A DNA stretch of 64,000 nucleotides from the NCBI GenBank assembly GCA_045104975.1, contig JBGCCY010000129.1:1-64000 (forward strand). Direction: 5' to 3'. Below are positions 10,001-18,202 of this stretch, one piece after another. The position numbers were made by a program, and so were the translations under genes. The stretch is from CAJQQY01 sp045104975. GTDB lineage: Bacteria > Bacteroidota > Bacteroidia > Chitinophagales > Saprospiraceae. Position 1 is the first letter of the stretch; every line of letters begins with the position of its first letter. Below the pieces are notes generated by a model. The model made no database searches. It worked only from the letters and a program-made list of their open reading frames with translations, and was not told the origin of the DNA.

Positions 10001-12896
10001 AACATTTGAATGGGAAGATGCCAACGGTGTAAATATTGGTAATACAGCAATGGTAATGGGACTTTCAGCAGGTACCTATTTTGTTACTGCAACTGATGTT
10101 AACATGGATACCCAAACTACTTCTATTGACGTAACTCTCACAGGAGGTGTAGTAGCATCTGTTACTTCTACTAATATCAGTTGTAATGGAGATAGTACAG
10201 GAACTGCAACAGCTTCAGGTACAGGAGGAATTCTTTTTTCAAATGGTGATTATATGTATTTATGGAGTAATAGCGCAACTACAGCTACAATCTCTAGTTT
10301 AGTTACTGGTACTTATACTGTGACTGTTACTGATGCAACTATGTGTACAAGCGTAGAATCCGTTGAAATTACAGAAGAAGATCCAATTGAAATTACAGAA
10401 ATAATTACTCCTCTAGATTGTTTTGGAGATGCAGATGCTGCCATTTCAGTAACAGCATCAGGAGGTGTTCCTTTTTCTAATGGAGATTATTTGTATTCAT
10501 GGAGTAATAGTGGAACTACAGCAAATATTTCAAATCTTATAGCTGGAACTTATACAGTTACTGTTACCGACTCTTTGGGTTGTGAAAAAATAGAAGATTA
10601 TATAATTGATCAACCTCAAGAAGTAATAATTTCTACTAGCCCAGATACATCTATTTGTGATACATTCTTAATCGTAAGTGCAACAGCAAATGCAGGAGCA
10701 ACGATCACTTGGTATGATCAAATCTCGCCACTTGGATCTCCACTTGGAACAGGGTCCCCTTTTACATACACTAATATTCCTTCTGGGGAAAATACGCTTT
10801 ATGCAATTGCAGATTCAAGTGGTTGTCAAACTGTGGATTCTATTGAAATCATACAAAATGCAGTTGACGTTTCCGTCGATCCAGTCTCAGTTTGTTTAGG
10901 TGATAGTATTCAATTGATGCCTATGAACAATATTGTAGGTCAAAATATTGATTACGAATGGACTCCAATTAATCAATTTGTACCTGGAACCAACACCTTA
11001 GCAAATCCAACTGTACTTACCTCTGAAATAGGTAGTTTCATGGTCTACTTAACTGCAACTAATCAGTTTGATTGTTCTTTAATGGATAGCGTATTGGTAA
11101 CTGTTCAAGACACAACTACTAACTTCATCATCAAGCAACAATGTATTGGTCTTGAAGTAAATTATACAAGTGCAAGTGGTACAGAAATGATTTGGAACTT
11201 TGGAGATGGATCAGCACAAGACACAGCAATTTCAACAACGCATACTTACATGTCTGCTGGTGATTATACTGTATTAATGATTTTACCTCCAGGAACTAAT
11301 AATGCAGCTTGTTTACCTGATACGGTTAGCCAAGTAATTACTGTTGTAGATGATCCGATTTTTATGACAGATTTTACACTTGATTATGATCCGTGTATCG
11401 AAGATAGTACTACAGTATATTTCTCAGATATTTCAACAAATGTCTTTGGCCCAATTGATAGTGTGTGGTGGTCATGGCAAAATAATATAATTTCAACTAA
11501 CCCTTCAGATTCGCTAGTTATTACTGGAAATGTAATGGATTCATTGACAATGTATGTAATGTCTGAAGACGGTTGTGTGGATTCTCTTTCAAAAGAAATT
11601 GATATCAATGTTATCAATGTTATGCTTGCTGATACAATTGTAGTTTGTATGGGAGTTGATACTTTCTTAAATCCAAATGGAAATCCTTCTTACCAATATA
11701 CTTGGTCACCAGTACCAAATGGAGATCCGAATGAATTTAATCCAATGATAACTGCTACAGTATCTACAACTTATTCAGTTACGATTACTGATTTCTCTGG
11801 AACTAATCCTTGTTCTATAGAAAAGGAAATTTATGTTTTAGTTCCTACTCAGTTAACTGATTTAATGGTAAGCTCTGATCCTGACAGTATCTTATGTGAA
11901 GCAGGTATGGTAATATTTAATGCTTCCAGTTCTTTAGCAAGTGTTTATAATTGGTATAATGAATATCCTAATGATCCACTAATAATTGGTTCTCCAACAT
12001 TAGAAATGAATTTTGGTAATACGGATTCACCTCAGTACTATTATGTGGAAGCCATGGATCAATATGGTTGTCCGACAGTCGATAGTATATTAGCTGGGAA
12101 TGCTGAAATTAATGGTGCGTTAGTAGATAGAGACCACTGTATTAACACCCCATTAATTCTACCAGGAGGGGCAGTATCCAATGGAGAAATATTGATGTAT
12201 GAATGGTTTGATCCTAATGGAATGTCTATTGGAATGGATTCAACCTTAATGATTACTCCTACGATATCAGGAACTTATACGGTGGATATTTCTAATGAAT
12301 ATGGATGTGAAATAGAACAAACATTCAATATTAATATTATTGATATTGCTGACAATATCCAAGCAACTGCAGATCCTGATACAATTATTTTGGGAGAAAC
12401 GGTACAGTTAGATGTTGAACATCCTAACAATGTAGAAGGATATAAATACTTATGGAGTCCAACAAATTCACTTCTTGCAAATAATAATAATCCTGAAGAA
12501 GAAAAGGATCCAGAAGCAATGCCAGATGAAAGTACCAACTACCAAGTAGTTGTTACTGATTTAGATAATGGATGTACAGCAATAACTAATGTTTTTGTAA
12601 CTGTTCTTGACATTTGTGAAAGACCTTACGTCTTTTTCCCGAATGTATTTAGTCCAAATGGTGACGGTCGTAATGATATTCTAAAAGTAGAAAGTGTAGT
12701 GGTTGACGAAGTTTATTTTGTGATCTATAATCGATGGGGAGAAAAAGTATATGAAGGAAATAGTGTAAACTCTGGATGGGATGGAACTCATAATGGGGAG
12801 GAAGTTAGTAATGACGTTTATGGTTATTATCTACAAGCAAGGTGTATAAATGGAAAGACGTATGAAGAAAAAGGAAACGTCACCGTACTCAGATAA
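7071..12896 (+). CDS. giant SprB-repeat cell-surface adhesin with gliding-associated C-terminal domain
   Basis: About 1941 aa. The start is set at ATG 7071 because KKILLLNIFALMLFS then forms a clean signal peptide; an in-frame TTG at 7047 adds eight poor residues. Around 15 SprB-type repeats occupy about residues 30-1175, each ending in a variant of TYTVTVTDxNGC. Ig/PKD-like modules follow, with a clear PKD around 1363-1402 (WNFGDGSAQD). Residues about 1855-1941 form the gliding-motility-associated C-terminal domain (FSPNGDGRNDI, YNRWGEKVYEG, GWDG), a T9SS type B-like sorting signal. SprB in Flavobacterium is the mobile adhesin that drives gliding. Last gene of the PorP operon; a strong hairpin follows the stop. 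Confidence 0.93.
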   Translation: MKKILLLNIFALMLFSIQMAAQCTIQVVTSDITMETCVGSSDASATATGAGAGPISYLWSDGQTTATATNLTTGTYTVTATDDAGCTGTAIAEITLDPEGVWLMFTFTTVTCNGGNDGTAHVSVMTGVAPYTYIWNDPAGTTNADPVNLAAGQYTVTVTDTNGCSNYGPVTITEPTAIVVISNTTNETCSGAADGTASVSVSGGVPGYTYIWSNGQTTATATNLTAGDYMVTVTDANGCPSVATLTVELTNSQITIVGTPTPVSCFGGNDGSATVVVNSGVGPFSYLWSNGGTTATIPNLIAGDYTVTVTGANGCTSVTTVTVPEPPELIVTTTTTSNILCNGGSEGSITVSSTGGTGSITYSWSNGETTGTISNLTAGTYTVTATDDNGCTATTSETITEPSALTATWSGTNVTVSGGNDGTATATPSGGTPGYTYSWSNGQTTATAINLTSGTYTVTVTDSNGCTTTTIVEIEEPCATITVETSHSNETCVGSMDGHVAVSTSGGTGQMAFLWSNGATTSIVNNLSVGTYTVTVTDEDGCTASGQEIIELSPEGIWVDITTTNTCINGSTGTANAIVTTGVAPYTYAWSNGATTANITGLSAGNYTVTVTDINGCIGIFTAEITVSNISPIVVTTISATDPSGPGASDGAIDIEPSGGSGTNYTYLWSNNETTQDISGLVAGCYTVTVSDDGPVICETIETICIPQCQLTLEVTTTNNDCINNSIGTATATITSTCSSTAYTYSWTAGTGAPVGTTQTISGLLNGTYLVTVTDGNGLTVTGSGVITGSGGITSSVTSTNNLCNGDSTGTATVTGMGGSTYTYLWSNNETTQTITTLTAGTYTVTVTDTNTNCTSVSQVTIVEPPVTTITATTTPPTTTGGSDGTISITVTGGTPGYTYLWSTGSMDSTIMDLPVGCYTVTVTDANGCTATAEPCITSPPPCALSVSSSPESCNPGSNGTVTATMVGVGCSALEPITFEWEDANGVNIGNTAMVMGLSAGTYFVTATDVNMDTQTTSIDVTLTGGVVASVTSTNISCNGDSTGTATASGTGGILFSNGDYMYLWSNSATTATISSLVTGTYTVTVTDATMCTSVESVEITEEDPIEITEIITPLDCFGDADAAISVTASGGVPFSNGDYLYSWSNSGTTANISNLIAGTYTVTVTDSLGCEKIEDYIIDQPQEVIISTSPDTSICDTFLIVSATANAGATITWYDQISPLGSPLGTGSPFTYTNIPSGENTLYAIADSSGCQTVDSIEIIQNAVDVSVDPVSVCLGDSIQLMPMNNIVGQNIDYEWTPINQFVPGTNTLANPTVLTSEIGSFMVYLTATNQFDCSLMDSVLVTVQDTTTNFIIKQQCIGLEVNYTSASGTEMIWNFGDGSAQDTAISTTHTYMSAGDYTVLMILPPGTNNAACLPDTVSQVITVVDDPIFMTDFTLDYDPCIEDSTTVYFSDISTNVFGPIDSVWWSWQNNIISTNPSDSLVITGNVMDSLTMYVMSEDGCVDSLSKEIDINVINVMLADTIVVCMGVDTFLNPNGNPSYQYTWSPVPNGDPNEFNPMITATVSTTYSVTITDFSGTNPCSIEKEIYVLVPTQLTDLMVSSDPDSILCEAGMVIFNASSSLASVYNWYNEYPNDPLIIGSPTLEMNFGNTDSPQYYYVEAMDQYGCPTVDSILAGNAEINGALVDRDHCINTPLILPGGAVSNGEILMYEWFDPNGMSIGMDSTLMITPTISGTYTVDISNEYGCEIEQTFNINIIDIADNIQATADPDTIILGETVQLDVEHPNNVEGYKYLWSPTNSLLANNNNPEEEKDPEAMPDESTNYQVVVTDLDNGCTAITNVFVTVLDICERPYVFFPNVFSPNGDGRNDILKVESVVVDEVYFVIYNRWGEKVYEGNSVNSGWDGTHNGEEVSNDVYGYYLQARCINGKTYEEKGNVTVLR

Positions 12897-12918
12897 TTTT
12901 TTTTTTTTTAATATAAAA

Positions 12919-12959
12919 AACAAAAGGTTCAAGTCAATTATTGACTTGAACCTTTTGTT
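12919..12959 (+). terminator. strong terminator of the adhesin operon
   Basis: A perfect inverted repeat: CAAAAGGTTCAAGTCAA (12921-12937), loop TTA, and its complement at 12941-12957, extendable by two A-T pairs on each side. It lies 22 bp after the adhesin stop and is preceded by a run of T. The downstream T-run is weak, so it may act partly as a 3'-end stabiliser. Confidence 0.8.
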
Positions 12960-13075
12960 GTATATGAATTCAAAAAGTTTTGTGGTTCATTGTGTCTTTT
13001 GTGGCGAAAAAAATTCCTATTTTTCCATCTGATTTCAAATGACCCATATTTAAGTTTTTCGTTCGTAGACAAATT

Positions 13076-13118
13076 TTATGGTCAAGTTAAAATTAGAATC
13101 GAAAACGACCAACGGAAA
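13076..13118. repeat. dispersed intergenic repeat with CGACCAACGGAA core (copy 1)
   Basis: The stretch running from GTCAAGTTAAAAT to CGACCAACGGAA matches 28657-28697 with about five mismatches and one indel. Both copies lie in non-coding DNA upstream of a plus-strand gene, and both are followed after 40-60 bp by GTCTAAG. The flanks form an imperfect stem. Function unknown. Confidence 0.55.
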
Positions 13119-13183
13119 ATTCGAATTTAGTTTTTTTGATTTACAAACATTAGGTTAGTCTAAGAGCCAAGTTTTACAAAAAA

Positions 13184-16100
13184 ATGCGAAACCTACTTCT
13201 ACTTCTTAGTTTATTGTTTTTCACGACTACCGTTTTTTCCCAAAAAGAAAAAATAGACTTTAAGCTATTTTCATTTGAAGAAGGACTTAGCCATCGGAAT
13301 GCATTTAAAATTCAGCAAGATCCATATGGATTTATTTGGGTGGCAACGATCAATGGACTCAATAAATATGATGGCACTCGCTTCATTCATTTTAGTAATC
13401 TATCCAAAGAAAATTTTATTCCTCAAAATTATATTTCCGAATTACTCATCACTTCTGACACCATGCTTTGGATGGCTGGAGAAAATAATTTAACTACACT
13501 CAACGGTCTAAATTATCAGCATCAAAAAATTAATGCGAGTAAAGAAAGCGCAGTTTATAATAAAAATCGAACTCCAGGAAGTCTTGTTCAAGATGATGAT
13601 GGCAACATTTGGAATATCACTTACCAAAAAGATGCAGGAGAATCTTTTTTGCAAAAATTAGGAACTGACAACCGTCTTAAAGATGTAATGAAGTGTGAAG
13701 GCAATGCATCCAAACGAGGAATGATTTGGGCTCATGGACATATTTATTTAGCCAACGAGTCTAACCAACTTCTTAAAATACAAAAAGAGGGAAAGGTCAT
13801 TCAGCAATTTAATTTTCCAAAAGAGAAAAACAGCGAAGCTTGGATCGTCCAAATGCAAGTAGATGAAGATCAAACACTTTGGGCATTAATGGATGATGGT
13901 CGATTATATTTCCTGCCAAAAGGTGAAAATAAATTCCGTGTACACCCTGTTATGAAATTAGTTTCCAATCGGGAAACCACTAATTCTCTTTTGGTTGGAG
14001 AAAATGGAGATATCTGGATTGGAGGACTCGGCATTTTATTTTATCTGGAAAAATCGACGGGAAGATTAACGGACTATAGTTTAGAAATAAAAGACTTGAC
14101 AAATAACTATTGCAATATACGACATTTGTTTCAAGATGAAATGGGGATAATTTGGGCAGCTTCAGAGTATGGAGTAATTAAAATTTCTCGCTCCGAAAAA
14201 ATATTTGATAACTATCTCGCCGAAGGAAGTGAATATTGTACCAATGGTTTTTGTAGTATCAGAGGTATCACCGAAGATGAAGAAGGCAATATTTATTTTA
14301 GTTATTACAACTCGATCCATATATTAAAAAAAGGAGAGAATACACCTCAACCACTTTTCCCTCGAAACGATTATTTTAATTTCCCTTTCGGTTTAACGTA
14401 TCATAAAAATGCACTTTGGACGGGTAACGGCAGACGCATAGATTTAGAAACTCAACAGGTCGATACCATTTTTAATAAACCATCTGTTGACCTTGGAGTG
14501 TGCATAGTTGGTAAAGATGAAAACCTCTGGTTCGCCTATAGAAATTGGATTTACACTTACAATCCCGAGACCAAAGAACTCCAAGAATTTCAAGATCAAA
14601 ACCAACTTATCGATACGGCTAAACTTGATGCAGCTTATCTTTATCAAGGAAAAACGAACGATTATATTTGGCTTTCTACGCTTCAAGATGGATTATATAA
14701 AGTTGATCCACAAAGAGGTGTCATGGCTCATTACACCAGTGACTCGAGTTCAATTGTAAAGTTAATCAGTAATAGGGTCAATGTTACTTACGAAGATAAT
14801 GATGGCAACTTATGGATAGGAACAGCTCACGGAATTCAAAAATTAAATATTCAAAAAGAAACTATTCAAACTTTTACTATCAAAAATGGAATGCCCAATA
14901 ATTTTATCAATGGACTTTTGTCAGAAGGCGACACCGCACTTTGGATGAGTACCGATCTCGGAATCTCAAGGATGAGTATTGCTGATGAAACGTTCATTAA
15001 TTTTTATAAACAAAATGGGTTGACGACCAATGAATTTAACCGAGTTTCATTTTACCAAACTCAAGATGGGCGGTTATACTTTGGAAGTATCAAAGGAGTC
15101 AACGCATTTTATCCGAATGAAAATTTTCTAAAAGAAAAAAAATTAAAAGAGGCAAATTTGATCCTTACCTCTTTTTCAAAATTGGATGATGTCAAAGGTG
15201 AAATGATAAACTATAAAAATGATCTTTCTGACAATCAATCTTTTGACTTGACTTATCATGATAAATTTTTCGTTTTCAATTTTGCTTTGACTAATTATAA
15301 AAATCCTTCAGGAACTATTTACAGTTATATTTTGGAAGGATACGATAGTGATTGGTCGGAACCTTCCACTGCAACATCTGCGAGATTCAATGGGATTCCA
15401 GCAGGCGATTATACTTTTAGAGTGAGAGCTGCGGCCAATAAAAATGATTGGAATAAAAAAGAATTAGCCATAAGATTAAGAGTTCAACAAGCATACTATA
15501 AAACTTGGTGGTTTCTTACAGCATGTGGAATTATAGGAGCAGGAATTTTGTTTTTAGCTTATCGTTATCGAATTTATACATTGAAGGAAAATGAAAAAAA
15601 TCTCGAAAGAGAAGTGCAAGCTCGAACCAACGAATTAAAAAGAGAAAAGAAAAAATCAGATGATCTGCTACTAAATATTCTTCCAGCAGAAACGGCTGAC
15701 GAGTTGAAAAAATATGGAAAAGCTAAAGCTAAGCGTTACGATTCAGTCACCGTGTTTTTTTCTGATTTTAAAAACTTCACAAAAATTTCGCAAGATTTAG
15801 GCCCGGAACAATTAGTTGACGAAATTGATTTTTACTTCAAAGCCTTTGATAGAATTATTGAAAAATATCAATTAGAAAAAATAAAAACCATTGGAGATGC
15901 TTATATGTGCGTAAGTGGAATGTCTGTGAAAAATGAAAAAAGTGCTTCTCAAATGGTTTTAGCAGCTTTAGAGATTCAAGAGTTTTTGGAGAAGATTGCA
16001 ATTGAAAAAAATAAAAAAGGACAATTATATTTTGAAGCAAGAATAGGTTTACATACTGGTCCAGTAGTTGCAGGAATTGTCGGAATTAAAAAATTTGCGT

Positions 16101-16288
16101 TTGATCTTTGGGGAGATACGGTTAATACAGCCTCTCGAATGGAACAAAATGGAGCAGAGAAAAAGGTCAATATTTCAGAGGCAACTTACCAATTAGTCAA
16201 AGACCATTTTGATTGTGAACATCGAGGAAAGGTAATGGTCAAGCACATCGGAGAAACAGACATGTATTTTGTCAGTAAAAAAAAGTAG
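13184..16288 (+). CDS. two-component-propeller sensor fused to class III adenylate cyclase
   Basis: 1034 aa. Signal peptide 1-20; Reg_prop beta-propeller repeats about 30-650 (GFIWVATINGLNKYDG, GNLWIGTAHGIQKL); Y_Y_Y domain about 705-750 (YSYILEGYDSDWSEP); one TM helix about 774-796; coiled coil about 798-830; class III nucleotide cyclase about 850-1030. The cyclase has the metal Asp861 and Asp905, adenine-selecting Lys901 and Asp974, and transition-state Asn981 and Arg985, spaced as in mycobacterial Rv1625c. It is therefore predicted to make cAMP in the cytoplasm in response to a periplasmic ligand. In Bacteroidota this sensor is usually fused to a histidine kinase for polysaccharide sensing, so the cyclase output is unusual. 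No operon partner. Confidence 0.92.
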   Translation: MRNLLLLLSLLFFTTTVFSQKEKIDFKLFSFEEGLSHRNAFKIQQDPYGFIWVATINGLNKYDGTRFIHFSNLSKENFIPQNYISELLITSDTMLWMAGENNLTTLNGLNYQHQKINASKESAVYNKNRTPGSLVQDDDGNIWNITYQKDAGESFLQKLGTDNRLKDVMKCEGNASKRGMIWAHGHIYLANESNQLLKIQKEGKVIQQFNFPKEKNSEAWIVQMQVDEDQTLWALMDDGRLYFLPKGENKFRVHPVMKLVSNRETTNSLLVGENGDIWIGGLGILFYLEKSTGRLTDYSLEIKDLTNNYCNIRHLFQDEMGIIWAASEYGVIKISRSEKIFDNYLAEGSEYCTNGFCSIRGITEDEEGNIYFSYYNSIHILKKGENTPQPLFPRNDYFNFPFGLTYHKNALWTGNGRRIDLETQQVDTIFNKPSVDLGVCIVGKDENLWFAYRNWIYTYNPETKELQEFQDQNQLIDTAKLDAAYLYQGKTNDYIWLSTLQDGLYKVDPQRGVMAHYTSDSSSIVKLISNRVNVTYEDNDGNLWIGTAHGIQKLNIQKETIQTFTIKNGMPNNFINGLLSEGDTALWMSTDLGISRMSIADETFINFYKQNGLTTNEFNRVSFYQTQDGRLYFGSIKGVNAFYPNENFLKEKKLKEANLILTSFSKLDDVKGEMINYKNDLSDNQSFDLTYHDKFFVFNFALTNYKNPSGTIYSYILEGYDSDWSEPSTATSARFNGIPAGDYTFRVRAAANKNDWNKKELAIRLRVQQAYYKTWWFLTACGIIGAGILFLAYRYRIYTLKENEKNLEREVQARTNELKREKKKSDDLLLNILPAETADELKKYGKAKAKRYDSVTVFFSDFKNFTKISQDLGPEQLVDEIDFYFKAFDRIIEKYQLEKIKTIGDAYMCVSGMSVKNEKSASQMVLAALEIQEFLEKIAIEKNKKGQLYFEARIGLHTGPVVAGIVGIKKFAFDLWGDTVNTASRMEQNGAEKKVNISEATYQLVKDHFDCEHRGKVMVKHIGETDMYFVSKKK

Positions 16289-16421
16289 AACATAATTAGT
16301 AATTTGTTCGTTTCAAACTAAGAAGATGAACTAAGAACCACAATTCAATATTGATTTAACCAAAGTTCGTCAAAATGCAGCGCTCGTGGTTCAAAAATAT
16401 TAAACTTAAAAAAAGAATACT

Positions 16422-16895
16422 ATGGCAGAAGTAAGAATACATCAAAACGTCGCAGTCTTAATTGACGGCAATAATATTGAAATAAGTCTCACCAAATTAA
16501 CCAATAATAAAAATGCAGTTGTGAATTTTGATGTCTTGATTCCAAGAATCTTGATGGACAGAGGTTTGAGTCGGTTAATTTATTTTAGAGAAGGACTAAA
16601 TATTTCAGATAAATTAGCAGAGCGATTACATCGACTTTTTCATGGTTCAGTAATGCCTTGCTACAAATCGGCAGACATTCCATTGACTATCACCGCAACT
16701 CAAATTGCTGAAAAAGTAGATACGATTATTATCCTTTCAGGTGATTCCGATTATGTAGATTTAGTTCGTCACTTGAAGTCAAGAGGAGTGCGAGTAGAAG
16801 TTTGCTCCGTCGAAGAAACGACTGCGCAAATTCTAAAAGAAGAAGTAGACCACTATTTCCCAATTACAAAAGAGGATGCATTTATTTTAAAATAA
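16422..16895 (+). CDS. NYN domain (LabA/DUF88) protein, putative RNase
   Basis: This 157-aa protein has the NYN/PIN-like fold: VAVLIDGNNIE (about residues 9-19) carries the first acidic residue, and DTIIILSGDSDYVDLVRHL (about 103-121) carries the Asp pair expected for the metal site. The remainder is a Rossmann-like strand pattern ending VRVEVCS. NYN domains are Mg-dependent nucleases related to PIN RNases; the physiological substrate is unknown. The protein is small, without extra domains, and stands alone between the cyclase and hemW. A dispersed GGACTC palindrome and a strong terminator follow its stop. Confidence 0.88.
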   Translation: MAEVRIHQNVAVLIDGNNIEISLTKLTNNKNAVVNFDVLIPRILMDRGLSRLIYFREGLNISDKLAERLHRLFHGSVMPCYKSADIPLTITATQIAEKVDTIIILSGDSDYVDLVRHLKSRGVRVEVCSVEETTAQILKEEVDHYFPITKEDAFILK

Positions 16896-16903
16896 TCTTC
16901 ACA

Positions 16904-16931
16904 CGTAGCTGGACTCTCCTGAGTCTAGTCC
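16904..16931. repeat. GGACTC palindromic repeat (single-lobe copy)
   Basis: CGTAGCTGGACTC, TCCT, then GAGTC.AGTCC. It shares the CGTAGC..GGACTCTC core with longer copies at 26611-26662, 48591-48686 and 48868-48942. It lies just after the NYN gene stop and before the bidirectional terminator. Confidence 0.7.
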
Positions 16932-16972
16932 AAAAAAAAGGTCAACGATTTATTTCGTTGACCTTTTTTTTT
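16932..16972. terminator. bidirectional terminator between NYN gene and hemW
   Basis: Eight A, GGTCAACGA (16940-16948), a short loop, TCGTTGACC (16955-16963), then nine T. It is symmetric, so it can terminate both convergent transcripts. Confidence 0.88.
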
Positions 16973-16985
16973 ACGATTACAAGAC

Positions 16986-18140
16986 TCATAAAAGTCCTGC
17001 AGCGAACAATTCCATAGCAATATTATCTGCTAATAATTTCCCTTTCGTCGTTAAATTAAAACGATCACCACTTCTTCGCATCGTCTCATTCGCAATAAAA
17101 ACTTCAGACTCTTTTAAAAAATATTGTTCAAAATTACTGCCCCAAGTTTTTATCTTTTCCAAATCACACCCCCACATCGTTCGCAAAGCAGTCATCACAT
17201 ATTCATTATATTGTTGCTCCTGAGAAAGAATTTCCTTTTCAAATCGACTATTCGAACTACTCAAATCAGTTCCATCTAATTCCACCGCTTTCAAATAAAG
17301 TGCATTGTTGGCAATATTCCATTGCCGACTTTTTCCATCAAAAGAATGTGCCGATGGACCAACTCCGAGATAAGATTTTCCTGACCAATAATTAGAATTA
17401 TGGCGAGCATATTTCTGAGGTTTTGCAAAATTACTAATCTCATAATGATCATAACCGTTCGCCTCCATCATTTGCATCAACACCTCAAATTGATGCGCAG
17501 ATTTTTCATCATCCACAGGTTGTGCTTTTCCTTTTTTGACAAAATGATCAAGCGCAGTTCCAGGTTCGACAGTCAAACAATAGCAAGATAAATGTGGAAT
17601 TTTATAATCAAAAAGCTTCTGCACATTCGTTTCCCATTGCTCATTTGAAGTGGTCGGCGAACCATAAATCAAATCTACCGTTAAATTATCGAAGCCTAGA
17701 GATTGCGCATTTTGAATGCAACTTTCAGCTTCCATAACATTATGTGCACGGTTCATGCTTTTCAAATCTATTGCAGAAAAAGATTGAACACCGATGCTCA
17801 GACGATTGATTGGTGTAGATTTGAGCAGCCGTAATTTTTCTAAAGTCAAATCATCAGGATTGGCTTCGAGCGTAATTTCAGCATCTTTTTTTACTTCGAA
17901 AATTTGATTTATTTTTTCAAAAAAAAAGTTCAATTCTCGTTCATCCAAAAGGGAAGGAGTGCCGCCACCGAAATAAATCGTTTCGACAGATTTGTCGGCG
18001 AGATAGTTTTTTTGCAACTCAATTTCTTTTAAAATTGCATCAATCATCTCCGATTTATATTTCATCGAAGTCGAAAAATGAAAATTGCAATAATGACAAG
18101 CTTGCTTGCAAAAAGGGATATGGATATAAATTCCGCTCAT
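16986..18140 (-). CDS. hemW: radical SAM haem chaperone HemW
   Basis: The radical SAM CxxxCxxC motif lies at Cys11, Cys15 and Cys18 (FCKQACHYC), followed by YFGGGTPSLL and the C-terminal HemN-type domain. HemW resembles coproporphyrinogen dehydrogenase but acts as a haem-insertion chaperone for respiratory enzymes. The start is set at ATG 18140 (384 aa). A longer ORF begins at 18167, but a perfect -7 box lies at 18146-18153, so a transcript would begin near 18140 and the longer form would not be translated. The gene is convergent with the NYN gene and divergent from the BamA-like gene. Confidence 0.92.
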   Translation of the reverse strand: MSGIYIHIPFCKQACHYCNFHFSTSMKYKSEMIDAILKEIELQKNYLADKSVETIYFGGGTPSLLDERELNFFFEKINQIFEVKKDAEITLEANPDDLTLEKLRLLKSTPINRLSIGVQSFSAIDLKSMNRAHNVMEAESCIQNAQSLGFDNLTVDLIYGSPTTSNEQWETNVQKLFDYKIPHLSCYCLTVEPGTALDHFVKKGKAQPVDDEKSAHQFEVLMQMMEANGYDHYEISNFAKPQKYARHNSNYWSGKSYLGVGPSAHSFDGKSRQWNIANNALYLKAVELDGTDLSSSNSRFEKEILSQEQQYNEYVMTALRTMWGCDLEKIKTWGSNFEQYFLKESEVFIANETMRRSGDRFNLTTKGKLLADNIAMELFAAGLL

Positions 18141-18145
18141 AAGTG

Positions 18146-18153
18146 CAAAAGTA
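18146..18153 (-). promoter_or_regulatory. -7 box for hemW, probably leaderless mRNA
   Basis: On the minus strand this reads TACTTTTG, a perfect TAnnTTTG. It ends only 5 nt before the hemW ATG, so transcription would start at or very near the start codon. No well-spaced -33 TTG is evident. Confidence 0.5.
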
Positions 18154-18202
18154 TTAATTTTAACCAAAACATATTTTTCAAAAACGAACGTTTTAATTTT
18201 TA

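Noticed and set aside
12961..13032. Short ORF and the TTTGTGGTTCATTGTGTCTTTTGTGG word after the adhesin terminator
   Set aside because: No sign of coding. The word resembles a widespread low-complexity intergenic repeat, and only one copy is seen in this window.
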